The position numbers were made by a program, and so were the translations under genes. Shown here in pieces: positions 56,646 through 64,000 of a stretch of DNA of 64,000 nt. The DNA is from Hyphomicrobiales bacterium (GTDB lineage Bacteria; Pseudomonadota; Alphaproteobacteria; Rhizobiales; Aestuariivirgaceae): positions 371,816 through 435,815 of the forward strand of contig JANYLQ010000029.1 in the NCBI GenBank assembly GCA_025363755.1, given 5' to 3'. The notes below the pieces were generated by a model. That model saw nothing but the letters and a program-made list of their open reading frames with translations, was not told the DNA's origin and searched no databases. Each line of letters begins with the position of its first letter. The first letter of the stretch is position 1.

Positions 56646-57736
56646 GCCTTGGCTCCCAGACGGCCAGAACCATAAACGGGTGCGGACACATTATCTAAAG
56701 GCCAGCGAGGCCTTGCTGCAAAATCGATGTTGTCAGTCAGACCCAATGACAGCCGCTCAGCACCCGCCCACGCAATCATCGCCGCATTATCGGTGCAAAG
56801 ATTGAAGGGCGGCACGTTGAGCTTAAAACCGTGTCGATTTGAAACTGTCTCAAATACCCCGCGTAAAGTCTGATTGGCGGCAACACCGCCTGCTACAACA
56901 AGTGTTGGGCTTTCGACATCCGGATGCATTTCGCGGAATTGCTGAAACGCGCGCTTCAGCCGATCCGCTAAAGTCTCCGCGACGGCCAATTCAAATGATG
57001 CGCAAACATCAGCCACATCTTGTTCCGTCAACTCACCGAGACCATGAACGACTTCACGTACTGCTGTTTTCAAACCCGAGAATGAAAAATTACAATCGGC
57101 TCTTCCTTTCAACGGGCGCGGAAAATCAAAGCGCTTGTTATCGCCGCGCTTGGCATAGGATTCAACGCGCGGGCCGCCTGGGTAGCCGAGGCCCAATAGC
57201 TTGGCCACTTTATCAAAGGCTTCGCCAAGTGCATCGTCTATCGTCGTTCCTAAACGCTTATAACGTCCAACGCCTTCGACCAACTGAAACTGCGTGTGGC
57301 CGCCAGAAATCAGCAATAACAAATAGGGGAATGGACAATCGGCCAAAAGCCTTGGTGTCAAAGCATGGCCTTCAAGATGATTGATCGCCAAAAATGGAAT
57401 ATCCCACGCCATTGAAATAGCTTTACCAGCGGTCAAACCAACCAATAGCCCGCCGAGCAGTCCTGGCCCCGCCGTGGCTGCCACACCATGTAGGGCATCA
57501 AATTCAATACCAGCCTCAGCCATCGCCCGGCCAACCAACCCATCCAGATGCGTCACGTGAACCCGCGCCGCAATTTCTGGCACAACACCGCCAAAAGGCG
57601 CGTGATCTTTCAGCTGCGACAACACCACATTGCTCAGCAATTCGCCCCGCCCACCGCCGTGCCTGCGCACCACGGCAGCCGCCGTTTCGTCGCAAGATGT
57701 CTCAATTCCTAAAATATATGTAATTTGTGGTGTCAT
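56642..57736 (-). CDS. tsaD: tRNA N6-adenosine threonylcarbamoyltransferase TsaD
   Basis: The 364-residue enzyme places the threonylcarbamoyl group on A37 of tRNAs reading ANN codons. The ASKHA fold shows '[14 protein letters not shown]', metal His residues in '[13 protein letters not shown]' and '[15 protein letters not shown]', and '[14 protein letters not shown]' near the C-terminus. It heads the operon tsaD-gpsA-yciI-EVE-methyltransferase and is divergent from hemC with 75 bp between start codons, the usual arrangement in this class. Confidence 0.96.
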   Translation of the reverse strand: MTPQITYILGIETSCDETAAAVVRRHGGGRGELLSNVVLSQLKDHAPFGGVVPEIAARVHVTHLDGLVGRAMAEAGIEFDALHGVAATAGPGLLGGLLVGLTAGKAISMAWDIPFLAINHLEGHALTPRLLADCPFPYLLLLISGGHTQFQLVEGVGRYKRLGTTIDDALGEAFDKVAKLLGLGYPGGPRVESYAKRGDNKRFDFPRPLKGRADCNFSFSGLKTAVREVVHGLGELTEQDVADVCASFELAVAETLADRLKRAFQQFREMHPDVESPTLVVAGGVAANQTLRGVFETVSNRHGFKLNVPPFNLCTDNAAMIAWAGAERLSLGLTDNIDFAARPRWPLDNVSAPVYGSGRLGAKA

Positions 57737-57761
57737 TGGTCAGCAGATTGTGTGGATGAAA

Positions 57762-57789
57762 GGTGCTAGAGGCTTGCCGCTCTAGCACC
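57762..57789. promoter_or_regulatory. Perfect 10-bp inverted repeat between tsaD and hemC
   Basis: GGTGCTAGAG (57762-57771) and CTCTAGCACC (57780-57789) are exact complements separated by eight bases. They lie 22 bases before the hemC start codon in the 75-bp divergent region. The hairpin could be a regulator site shared by both genes, or a structure in the hemC leader. No regulator is known to bind it, and it has no T-run. Confidence 0.55.
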
Positions 57790-57811
57790 CAAACCTTAAA
57801 CTTGGCAAATA

Positions 57812-58735
57812 ATGACAATTACTCCCAAAATACGACTTGGCACGCGCGGCTCACCACTGGCTCTGGCACAAGCCCATGAAACCCGCGACCGTCTGATGGC
57901 CGCACATGGTTTGGACAATGATGCGTTTGAAATCATCACTTTTACAACAACCGGAGATGCGATTCGCGATAGACCCCTCAGTGAGATTGGGGGCAAAGGA
58001 CTGTTCACGAAAGAACTGGAAGAAGCGTTATTTGCGGGTGCCATTGATCTGGCGGTTCATTCGATGAAGGACATGCCAGCCAAGCCCCCTGCTGGATTGG
58101 ATATTGCGGCACTTTTGCCCCGGGAAGATCCGCGCGATGCGTTTATCAGCCTCACATCGAAAACATTGAGCGAACTCCCGCAGGGTGCAATTCTCGGATC
58201 ATCGTCAGTGCGCCGCACCGCTCAAGCTTTGCGCGTCAGACCCGATCTTGGTTCAGCGCCGTTTCGCGGCAATGTGCAAACCCGGTTGAAAAAACTGCAA
58301 GACGGCATTGCGCACGCAACGTTCCTCGCCGTTGCTGGCCTCAATCGGCTGGGACTTTCCGATAAAATCACCAGCGTCATGTCGATGGATGAAATGCTGC
58401 CATCCGTGGCCCAAGGTGCTATTGGTATTCAAATTAATTTGCATGATGAAGCTACGCGCAAAATGCTATTGCCGCTCAACCATGAAGAGACATCCATTGC
58501 CGTGATTTGCGAACGTGGCTTTATGGCTGCACTTGATGGCTCGTGCCGCACACCAATTGCTGGCCACGCCATTATTGAATACGGTCGGTTGAAATTCCGT
58601 GGTGAGGCTCTCACTTCGGACGGGAAACACATATTCGAAGTTACGCGCGAAGGGGCATTGTCGGATGGGTTTAAAATGGGCCAAGACGCTGGCGAAGAAG
58701 TTAAAGCGCGCGGTGGCAAATTGATCGCTTATTGA
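57812..58735 (+). CDS. hemC: Porphobilinogen deaminase (hydroxymethylbilane synthase)
   Basis: The 307-residue enzyme polymerises four porphobilinogens to hydroxymethylbilane in haem synthesis. 'RLGTRGSPLALAQ' starts the domain, 'HSMKDMP' (83-89) holds the catalytic Asp, and Cys245 in 'LDGSCRTPIAG' carries the dipyrromethane cofactor. Length is normal. The stop overlaps the start of hemD in TGATG. Confidence 0.96.
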   Translation: MTITPKIRLGTRGSPLALAQAHETRDRLMAAHGLDNDAFEIITFTTTGDAIRDRPLSEIGGKGLFTKELEEALFAGAIDLAVHSMKDMPAKPPAGLDIAALLPREDPRDAFISLTSKTLSELPQGAILGSSSVRRTAQALRVRPDLGSAPFRGNVQTRLKKLQDGIAHATFLAVAGLNRLGLSDKITSVMSMDEMLPSVAQGAIGIQINLHDEATRKMLLPLNHEETSIAVICERGFMAALDGSCRTPIAGHAIIEYGRLKFRGEALTSDGKHIFEVTREGALSDGFKMGQDAGEEVKARGGKLIAY

Positions 58736-59418
58736 TGAAGATCATTTTAACACGACCAATTGAAGATGCAGCGCCACTGGCTGAAAAATTACGCAGGCTC
58801 GGTCACTTGCCCATGATAACGCCACTGCTTGAAATTGTTGCTCGACCAAATGTTTTGATTCCGCCCAAAAGCTATCAAGCAATTTGTTTGACCAGTGCCA
58901 ATGCCGTCCGTGTGTTGACCGACATTGATGCAATCCAACACATTCCCCTTATTGCCGTTGGGCAGCAATCAGAGCAGATGGCAATAGATAAAGGCTTTGC
59001 TGAGGTCTCAGCGCATGGCGGTGATGTGGTAAAACTACATGATTTTTTAGTTAGTCATCTAAATTCCAATTCAGGACCTTTGCTTTATTTATCAGGTTCG
59101 GAAACGTCAGGCGACATGCAAGGCTTATTGCAAAACTCCGGTTTCGAAGTTGATCGCATCATCACTTATGATGCTGTGAAATCGTCTTTGGTCGAATTTT
59201 CTGCTGAAATTGAAAAAGCTGACGCCGTTCTCTTATACTCACCCAGAACCGCAAAACTTTGGGCAGCAGAAATTGAAACCTGGAAACTTACAGAAGCCGC
59301 AAGCCGCATTAAACATATTTGCTTGTCGGCCAATGTTGCAGCAAATCTGCCACAAAGCTGGCCCAGAGCCATTGCCGCAACACCAACAGAGGCGGCTTTG
59401 TTGGCATTGCTTGATTGA
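58735..59418 (+). CDS. hemD: Uroporphyrinogen-III synthase
   Basis: The 227-residue enzyme closes hydroxymethylbilane to uroporphyrinogen III. The family is poorly conserved. The visible features are the N-terminal 'ILTRPIEDAAPLAEKL', 'CLTSANAVRVL' and 'LLYLSGSETSGDMQGLL', and the C-terminal 'VLLYSPRTAKLW'. Identification rests largely on the position after hemC. The ATG at 58735 is favoured over a TTG at 58732. Confidence 0.88.
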   Translation: MKIILTRPIEDAAPLAEKLRRLGHLPMITPLLEIVARPNVLIPPKSYQAICLTSANAVRVLTDIDAIQHIPLIAVGQQSEQMAIDKGFAEVSAHGGDVVKLHDFLVSHLNSNSGPLLYLSGSETSGDMQGLLQNSGFEVDRIITYDAVKSSLVEFSAEIEKADAVLLYSPRTAKLWAAEIETWKLTEAASRIKHICLSANVAANLPQSWPRAIAATPTEAALLALLD

Positions 59419-59447
59419 ATCAGCAAAGCAGAATAGGTGATTTGGGT

Positions 59448-60527
59448 ATGACCCAGAACGACAGCACATCAGATATTATCGATATCGATCCAGATCAGGT
59501 CATTGATGACAATGTTGCTGACGCACCCGCCAAGCCCAAGCGCCGTTACGGCACATATGGCGCTGGCGTTGCGGCCTTGGTTATGAGTGCTGTCGCAGGT
59601 GCTTGGCTCTACCGGGACGTGCTTGCAACTTATCTCCCATCAGATCAGCTTCATGCGATGGCAGCACGCGTTGATGCTGTTGAGCTTGCCAATAAACAAA
59701 CGGCGCAGAAGCTTGATGCTGTTGTTGGATTGACCGATGAAATAAAATCTCAACTTGGCGCTGCCCAAGCCGCCGCAGAAGATGCGCGCAAACTCGCATC
59801 AAATGCCAAAGCCGATACTGGCGATAGTAAGACGAAGTTGGCCGCTATGGAAAAATCACTGGGCCTTGCAAGTGCGGCCGTCGACGAGCTGAAGGGTAAG
59901 GTTTCATCTGGAACAACGACTATCGTTTCCGGCGATACCTCTGGACTTACAGTGCGCGTTGACAAGCTTGAAAAAGATTTCATGTCATTGAAAGATTTGA
60001 ATGCAAGCACCAAGGTTCAATCTTCACAACTGTCCCAATCTTATGCTGACCTCAAAGCAAAAATTGCGGCAGGTTCGAATTATCAAACTGAACTCGAATC
60101 CATTGGCGCGATTATTCCAGCCGCTGAAGGGCTGGATGTTCTTAGCCCAGATGCTGCAAAAGGTATTTTGACACCTCAAGCTTTAAGCGAAAGCTTGAAA
60201 AATTTTGCGGCGACTGCCGTCAAGACCGCTGAAGCCCCCGTTGAAAAAGATGATAGTTGGTGGTGGAAAACCGCTGGATTATTTTCGGGGCTAATCACGA
60301 TCCGCAATACGGGTGTTGTTGATTGGGCGCAGCTTGCCTTGCAAGGCAACGATCTTATGCAAAATGGCCAGCTTGCAGATGCCGTTAAATTGCTCGAACA
60401 ACATTTAGATACCATGCCGCAAGCATTGCAAGATTGGCGCATTGCAGCCAACAAGCGCATTGGTGCTGACCTGGCCCTAGACCAATTGGGCCGCGCCGTG
60501 GCGCGCCAGATTACGGCGCGGGGATAG
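59448..60527 (+). CDS. Mic60/mitofilin homologue (alphaproteobacterial)
   Basis: This 359-residue protein is annotated in many alphaproteobacteria as COG4223 or Mic60. An N-terminal cytoplasmic tail rich in Asp is followed by one transmembrane helix (about residues 34-56), a long coiled coil (about 65-230) and a C-terminal mitofilin-like domain ending 'LALDQLGRAVARQITARG'. Mitochondrial Mic60 shapes crista junctions, and the bacterial protein shapes intracytoplasmic membranes. An ATG at 59448 with AGGTGA upstream is chosen. A frame back to 59415 begins inside hemD. It lies between hemD and hemY, the common order. Confidence 0.85.
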   Translation: MTQNDSTSDIIDIDPDQVIDDNVADAPAKPKRRYGTYGAGVAALVMSAVAGAWLYRDVLATYLPSDQLHAMAARVDAVELANKQTAQKLDAVVGLTDEIKSQLGAAQAAAEDARKLASNAKADTGDSKTKLAAMEKSLGLASAAVDELKGKVSSGTTTIVSGDTSGLTVRVDKLEKDFMSLKDLNASTKVQSSQLSQSYADLKAKIAAGSNYQTELESIGAIIPAAEGLDVLSPDAAKGILTPQALSESLKNFAATAVKTAEAPVEKDDSWWWKTAGLFSGLITIRNTGVVDWAQLALQGNDLMQNGQLADAVKLLEQHLDTMPQALQDWRIAANKRIGADLALDQLGRAVARQITARG

Positions 60528-60532
60528 GCAAC

Positions 60533-61930
60533 ATGATACAACTATTATGGCGATTTCTCTTATTGGTTTTTGCGGCCATCGCTTTTGCTTGGTTAGCCGA
60601 CCGCCCGGAAAAGATCGTCATTCAATCACCGCTTCACGAAATTCAAGTTTCACTGTTGGTTGGTGTTGTGCTGTTAAGCTTGGTTTTAGTAGCTGCTTAT
60701 TTTATTTGGAAATTGCTGCACAGAATCTGGAGTAGCCCAAAAACAGTTCGTGAGTCCATGCGCTTTCGCAAGCACCGCAAAGCTTATGAGTCATTATCGC
60801 GTGGTATTATTGCAGCAGGTGCGGGTGATGCTCAAGCGGCTGCAAAGCATGCGGCCATTGCCAGCGAGACGTTAAAAAATGAGCCGTTGATTACCTTGCT
60901 CACCGCCCAAGCGGCCCAGCTCAAAGGTGACCGCGCCGGGGTCAAGCGTGCTTTCGAAGATATGACAAAGTCACCCGATACAGAACTGCTGGGATTGCGC
61001 GGACTATTTGCTGAAGCCAAACAGGCCGGAGATTGGGTTACAGCACGCAAGATTGCCGAGCGGGCCTTGGCTAAAAATGCGCGGCTGCCTTGGGCTTCAA
61101 CTGCTATTTTGCAAGTGCAGACGACCGCTAAGGATTGGGCACAAGCGGCTGCAACAATTGCCCAACAGGGCAAGGCTGGCCTTTTGCCGCGTGATGAGGC
61201 CACAAAGAAGCAAGCCATTTTGCTCTCGGCTCAGGCCCTCGACCTTGAAGAAAAAGACCGCGAGCGTGCGCAAGCCTTTGCCCATGACGCGTTGAGCCAC
61301 GATGCATCATTGGTGCCTGCTGCATTGGTTGCAGCGCGCACCCATGTTGCCAATGGCAATCCCAAAAAGGCTCTCAAGATTCTACGTGCAACATGGGCGC
61401 TGTCACCGCATCCCGATTTGGCGGAGGTCGCCTCAAATGCAAAACCAAATGATGGTGCTGAAGAAAAATTTGAACGCGTGCGTGATTTAGTGGGACGTCC
61501 CGAAACCAATTTGGAATCTGCATTTGCCTTGGCGCGCGCCGCCATTGCTGCCAAGCGCTGGGATGTGGCCAAGGTCGCACTTGAAACATATGTGACCGAA
61601 CAACCGCAAGCGCGTATTTGCGGTATGATGGCGCAAATTGAAGATGCACAAGGTGATAAGGGTCGTTCGCGTGAATGGCTTGCACGCGCACTTCATGCGC
61701 CACGCGATCCGATTTGGGTGTCGGACGGTGTGGCGTCGCCGCGCTGGACGCCTGTATCGCCCGTGACAGGCGAGATCATTGCCTGCGCCTGGAAGCCACC
61801 TTTCGAACAGCCGCCCGGCCTTGGTTGGCAATCGCAAAATGATGAAGCCGTTCCGCTTTTGGAAACCACATCGACCAAACCCAACTCCGCCGAGACCTTC
61901 CGCCCCCCAGATGATCCCGGCATTGAATAG
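60533..61930 (+). CDS. hemY: HemY-type (TPR) haem biosynthesis-associated protein
   Basis: The 465-residue membrane protein with a HemY N-terminal domain has two N-terminal helices (about 3-21 and 42-62), 'SPKTVRESMRFRKHRKAYES', and tetratricopeptide-like helices from about residue 90. The gene name follows enterobacterial hemY, a TPR protein of unknown haem role, and is unrelated to protoporphyrinogen oxidase HemY. It follows the Mic60 gene by 5 bp. The C-terminal tail is Pro-rich with 'PPFEQPPGLGWQSQNDE'. Confidence 0.88.
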   Translation: MIQLLWRFLLLVFAAIAFAWLADRPEKIVIQSPLHEIQVSLLVGVVLLSLVLVAAYFIWKLLHRIWSSPKTVRESMRFRKHRKAYESLSRGIIAAGAGDAQAAAKHAAIASETLKNEPLITLLTAQAAQLKGDRAGVKRAFEDMTKSPDTELLGLRGLFAEAKQAGDWVTARKIAERALAKNARLPWASTAILQVQTTAKDWAQAAATIAQQGKAGLLPRDEATKKQAILLSAQALDLEEKDRERAQAFAHDALSHDASLVPAALVAARTHVANGNPKKALKILRATWALSPHPDLAEVASNAKPNDGAEEKFERVRDLVGRPETNLESAFALARAAIAAKRWDVAKVALETYVTEQPQARICGMMAQIEDAQGDKGRSREWLARALHAPRDPIWVSDGVASPRWTPVSPVTGEIIACAWKPPFEQPPGLGWQSQNDEAVPLLETTSTKPNSAETFRPPDDPGIE

Positions 61931-61982
61931 CCATGGTTGAATTTGTCACAGAATCCGGTTAACTTTTTAATATTCAGACTAA

Positions 61983-62058
61983 GCCGCTTTAGCTCAGTTG
62001 GTAGAGCACCGCATTCGTAATGCGGGGGTCAGGTGTTCGAGTCACCTAAGCGGCACCA
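61983..62058 (+). tRNA. tRNA-Thr (anticodon CGT), CCA encoded
   Basis: The acceptor GCCGCTT (61983-61989) pairs with AAGCGGC (62048-62054), then A and an encoded CCA ending at 62058. The D-loop, the anticodon arm CCGCA-TTCGTAA-TGCGG and the T-arm with GTTCGAGTC are regular. Anticodon CGT reads ACG. An integrase gene begins 168 bases further, so the 3' end of this tRNA is the likely attachment site. Confidence 0.97.
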
Positions 62059-62165
62059 TTTTGTTATTCCCAGACATTCGCGAAAGTCCATTTTTTATAT
62101 AAAAGCCATGTAAATCAATCCTTTTACAGCTGTGGAAGTTCACCATTGTCTGTGGACAATCGCCA

Positions 62166-62224
62166 AAATTGGCGGTATAAATTGGCGGTACATTGAAATC
62201 TGCAAAAGCTGATACCGCCAATTT
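62166..62224. repeat. Three-copy 12-bp motif upstream of the integrase
   Basis: AAATTGGCGGTA occurs at 62166-62177 and again at 62179-62190 as direct repeats with one base between. Its exact complement TACCGCCAATTT lies at 62213-62224, just before the integrase ATG at 62227. A further partial copy (CGCCAA, 62161-62166) overlaps the first. Such clusters are candidate integrase arm-binding sites or an autoregulatory operator. Confidence 0.85.
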
Positions 62225-62226
62225 GG

Positions 62227-63486
62227 ATGCAAAAGATGGCTTGGGCCACAGGGAAGCTTTCAGACGTTGCTGTTCGCACTGCAAAGCCCACCAAGGGGCT
62301 TCGCAAACTTTCAGACGGCAAAGGCTTGCAATTTTGGATAACCCCTGAGGGTGGCCGCTATTGGCGATACGAGTACCGTTTTCAAGGCAAGCGAAAGCTT
62401 TTGGCCCTTGGCACTTATCCTGAGGTAAGCGTTTCAAAAGCGAGAGATAAGGCAAAGCAAGCCCGTGAACACGTTGCGGCGGGCCATGACCCGTCGGAAA
62501 CCAAGCGCCAAACTAAGATTGCCAGCCGCTTGCAACACGAAACCGTCTTTGCCAACGTTGCCGCCAAGTTGGTTGCCAAAAAGCGAAAAGCTGGCAAGGC
62601 GGAAGCAACCATCGGCAAGATGGAATGGATTCTCCGAAAGGTGGAACGCGCGCTGGGTTCAAGGCCCATCACCGCAATCACTGTGCAAGAGATTGTGAAA
62701 TGCTTGGCCAAAGAAGAGGAAGCCGAAAACTTTGAAACGGCACGGCGGATGCGCACCGTCATCGGTGAAGTGTTTCGCTATGCTATGCAAAACGGTCTCA
62801 CTGACAAAGACCCCGTTCACGCCACGCGCGGAATGCTTGCCACGCACAAGCCAAAGCACTTCGCGGCTATTTTAAAGCCCGAAAGTTTTGGCGTGCTGTT
62901 GCGTACCATTGATGATTATGCGACGCGCAACGTTTCTACTGGAAGTGCGTTGCAACTCATGGCCCTGCTATATTCAAGGCCCGGGGAATTGCGTCAAGCC
63001 AAATGGGATGAATTTGATCTTGCTAATGGCATTTGGGAAATTCCAGCAGCACGCATGAAACTCAGGCAAACCCATATCAAAGCGCTTCCTAAACAAGCAA
63101 TGGCCATTCTTAACGAACTTCAAAAATTCACAGGCCCCAACGGCTTTGTGTTTCCGGCGACAGGCCGCGCCGCATATTGCATGAGCGAAAACACAATGAA
63201 TACCGCCCTCAGGCGCATGGGCATTTCAGCGGAAGAACACAGTTCACATGGCTTTCGCGCCACCGCGTCAACCCTGCTCAATGCCGCAAATATGTTTTCA
63301 TCCGATGCAATTGAACGCTCGCTGGCACACCAAGACAAAGACGCGGTGCGCCGCGCGTATGCCCGAGGCGATGCAATGGCCGAACGCAAAAAAATGGCAC
63401 AGTGGTGGGCGGATTATTTGGACGTGCTGAGGGCGAACGACGGGCACGCTGGAAATGTTGTGCTGCTCAAAAGGTCGGAGAAATGA
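62227..63486 (+). CDS. Tyrosine recombinase/integrase, P4-type
   Basis: The 419-residue site-specific recombinase has the N-terminal Arm-DNA-binding (DUF4102) domain with 'KLSDGKGLQFWITPEGGRYW' and 'LALGTYPEVSVSKARDKA', then an SAM-like core-binding domain (about 105-200). The C-terminal catalytic domain carries R251 in 'RPGELRQAKW', 'HGFR' (H341, R344), H368 in 'LAHQDKDAVRR' and the nucleophile Tyr378 in 'RRAYARGD'. All catalytic residues are present, so it should be active. It would integrate and excise the island at tRNA-Thr. Confidence 0.95.
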   Translation: MQKMAWATGKLSDVAVRTAKPTKGLRKLSDGKGLQFWITPEGGRYWRYEYRFQGKRKLLALGTYPEVSVSKARDKAKQAREHVAAGHDPSETKRQTKIASRLQHETVFANVAAKLVAKKRKAGKAEATIGKMEWILRKVERALGSRPITAITVQEIVKCLAKEEEAENFETARRMRTVIGEVFRYAMQNGLTDKDPVHATRGMLATHKPKHFAAILKPESFGVLLRTIDDYATRNVSTGSALQLMALLYSRPGELRQAKWDEFDLANGIWEIPAARMKLRQTHIKALPKQAMAILNELQKFTGPNGFVFPATGRAAYCMSENTMNTALRRMGISAEEHSSHGFRATASTLLNAANMFSSDAIERSLAHQDKDAVRRAYARGDAMAERKKMAQWWADYLDVLRANDGHAGNVVLLKRSEK

Positions 63487-63573
63487 ATTCAGTGCGTTGG
63501 GCTTGGCGAACGTGCCAAATCTCTAATTCATCTTCTAGCTGTGAATTCTTTTTTTGTGAAAGTGGCTGACATA

Positions 63574-64000
63574 ATGAAACGCCCAAAAAAAAATGTTCTG
63601 CACGACCTTGGCGAAATGCCAATGCTTAAAATTCCCGGCTGGCAGTTTCTGGTCTGCACTTGGAATGAATTCGAGATTGAGAAATCTGTGAAAAACGCTG
63701 ACACGGTCAAAGCATTGAATTGGATCGATGAGAAAATCAAACAAGGCACTTATGAAATAGAGCGCGAAAAACTTACCAACAAATGGTCTTCAACTATGAA
63801 CAATCAGCAAATCTGGCACCAAGAAGCGGTTGGTTTTATGGTTGCAAGGCGCGGTCGAGAAAATATTGAAGCGAGAATTGAACTTTGGGAACACCAGAAG
63901 AGATTTTTTCAAGCTAGAAACTCATCCGACATCTCTGAACAAAAGAAATTTGAGGCTGTTTCAAAAGCAATTCTTGAAATACTTGAAATTGGTGGCAGCG
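63574..64000 (+). CDS. Hypothetical island protein (truncated by window edge)
   Basis: An ATG at 63574 opens a frame without stop for at least 142 codons to the window edge. The start is basic ('MKRPKKNVLHDLGEMP'), then 'GWQFLVCTWNEFEIEKSV'. The rest is rich in Lys, Glu and Trp and looks helical and soluble, with no signal or membrane segment. I do not recognise a family. It is the first cargo gene of the island, and the integrase stop is 88 bases upstream. A GTG at 63562 is another possible start. Confidence 0.55.
   Translation, partial: MKRPKKNVLHDLGEMPMLKIPGWQFLVCTWNEFEIEKSVKNADTVKALNWIDEKIKQGTYEIEREKLTNKWSSTMNNQQIWHQEAVGFMVARRGRENIEARIELWEHQKRFFQARNSSDISEQKKFEAVSKAILEILEIGGS

Larger units (their letters stand above)
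62059..64000 (+). mobile_element. Left end of an integrated island (integrase next to tRNA-Thr)
   Basis: A tyrosine integrase of the P4/IntS type lies just downstream of tRNA-Thr in the same direction, the standard layout for a genomic island using the tRNA 3' end as attB. The remainder, including the right attachment site and most of the cargo, is beyond the window. The boundary coordinate is an estimate, because no second attachment copy is visible. Confidence 0.65.

Overview
The window reads as a piece of an alphaproteobacterial chromosome, most likely of the order Hyphomicrobiales. The signs are a plant-type glutamate-cysteine ligase, DUF1127 and DUF4170 proteins, a Mic60 (mitofilin) homologue inside the haem operon, a LexA box of the GTTC-N7-GTTC kind, a CIRCE element ahead of groESL, and the tsaD-gpsA-yciI-EVE gene order. 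No genus can be named from sequence reading alone. Gene density is high, with many 1-nt or 4-nt start/stop overlaps. Several plausible starts are GTG or TTG.

Layout. 1-12.6 kb: the end of a MATE transporter, a DUF1127/LysR pair, gshA and rsmE, then a compact ubiA-pmbA-IMPase-DUF4170 run facing ribF, a HAD-IIA phosphatase and a degenerate EAL protein, then a class III (taurine-pyruvate type) aminotransferase. 12.7-16.3 kb: an amidase and groES-groEL with a visible promoter, CIRCE operator and terminator. 16.3-20.5 kb: a sulfate ABC importer (sbp-cysT-cysW-cysA) behind an Rrf2 regulator, with clear palindromes between them. 20.5-23.4 kb: an ABC-F ATPase and a secreted ClpP-fold protein. 23.4-31.9 kb: an L-idonate/gluconate cluster (idnD, hydroxyacid dehydrogenase, idnO, gluconokinase, a ribose-type ABC importer, gnd) that would feed sugar acids into the pentose phosphate pathway. 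31.9-35.1 kb: an SRPBCC protein and a DNA-repair operon (radical SAM/HhH protein plus a DUF4130-UdgX fusion). This operon sits behind a consensus promoter that overlaps a perfect LexA box and appears to give a leaderless transcript. 35.1-42.4 kb: tRNA-Ser(CGA), asd, two tandem fasciclin proteins, small DUF proteins and acnA. 42.4-48.1 kb: the sdhCDAB operon, interrupted by a Suppressor-of-fused-domain gene between sdhA and sdhB and followed by a DUF3445 haem demethylase-like protein and chorismate mutase. 48.2-53.3 kb: an L,D-transpeptidase with a decayed paralogue beside it, two TPM-domain proteins, LemA and acs. 53.4-61.9 kb: an EamA transporter, the tsaD-gpsA-yciI-EVE-methyltransferase operon, and the divergent hemC-hemD-Mic60-hemY operon. 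61.98-64 kb: tRNA-Thr(CGT) followed by a tyrosine integrase and an unknown ORF, the left end of an integrated island that runs off the window.

The most notable observations are the SOS-controlled, apparently leaderless radical SAM-UdgX operon, the SUFU gene inside the succinate dehydrogenase operon, and a double palindromic repeat carried in frame inside the coding sequence of an ETFB-type lysine methyltransferase. Others are the nested palindromes upstream of the sulfate importer, and the three-copy 12-bp motif just upstream of the island integrase. Starts were chosen by reading codons and Shine-Dalgarno-like sequences. All family assignments come from motif recognition, not from a database search.
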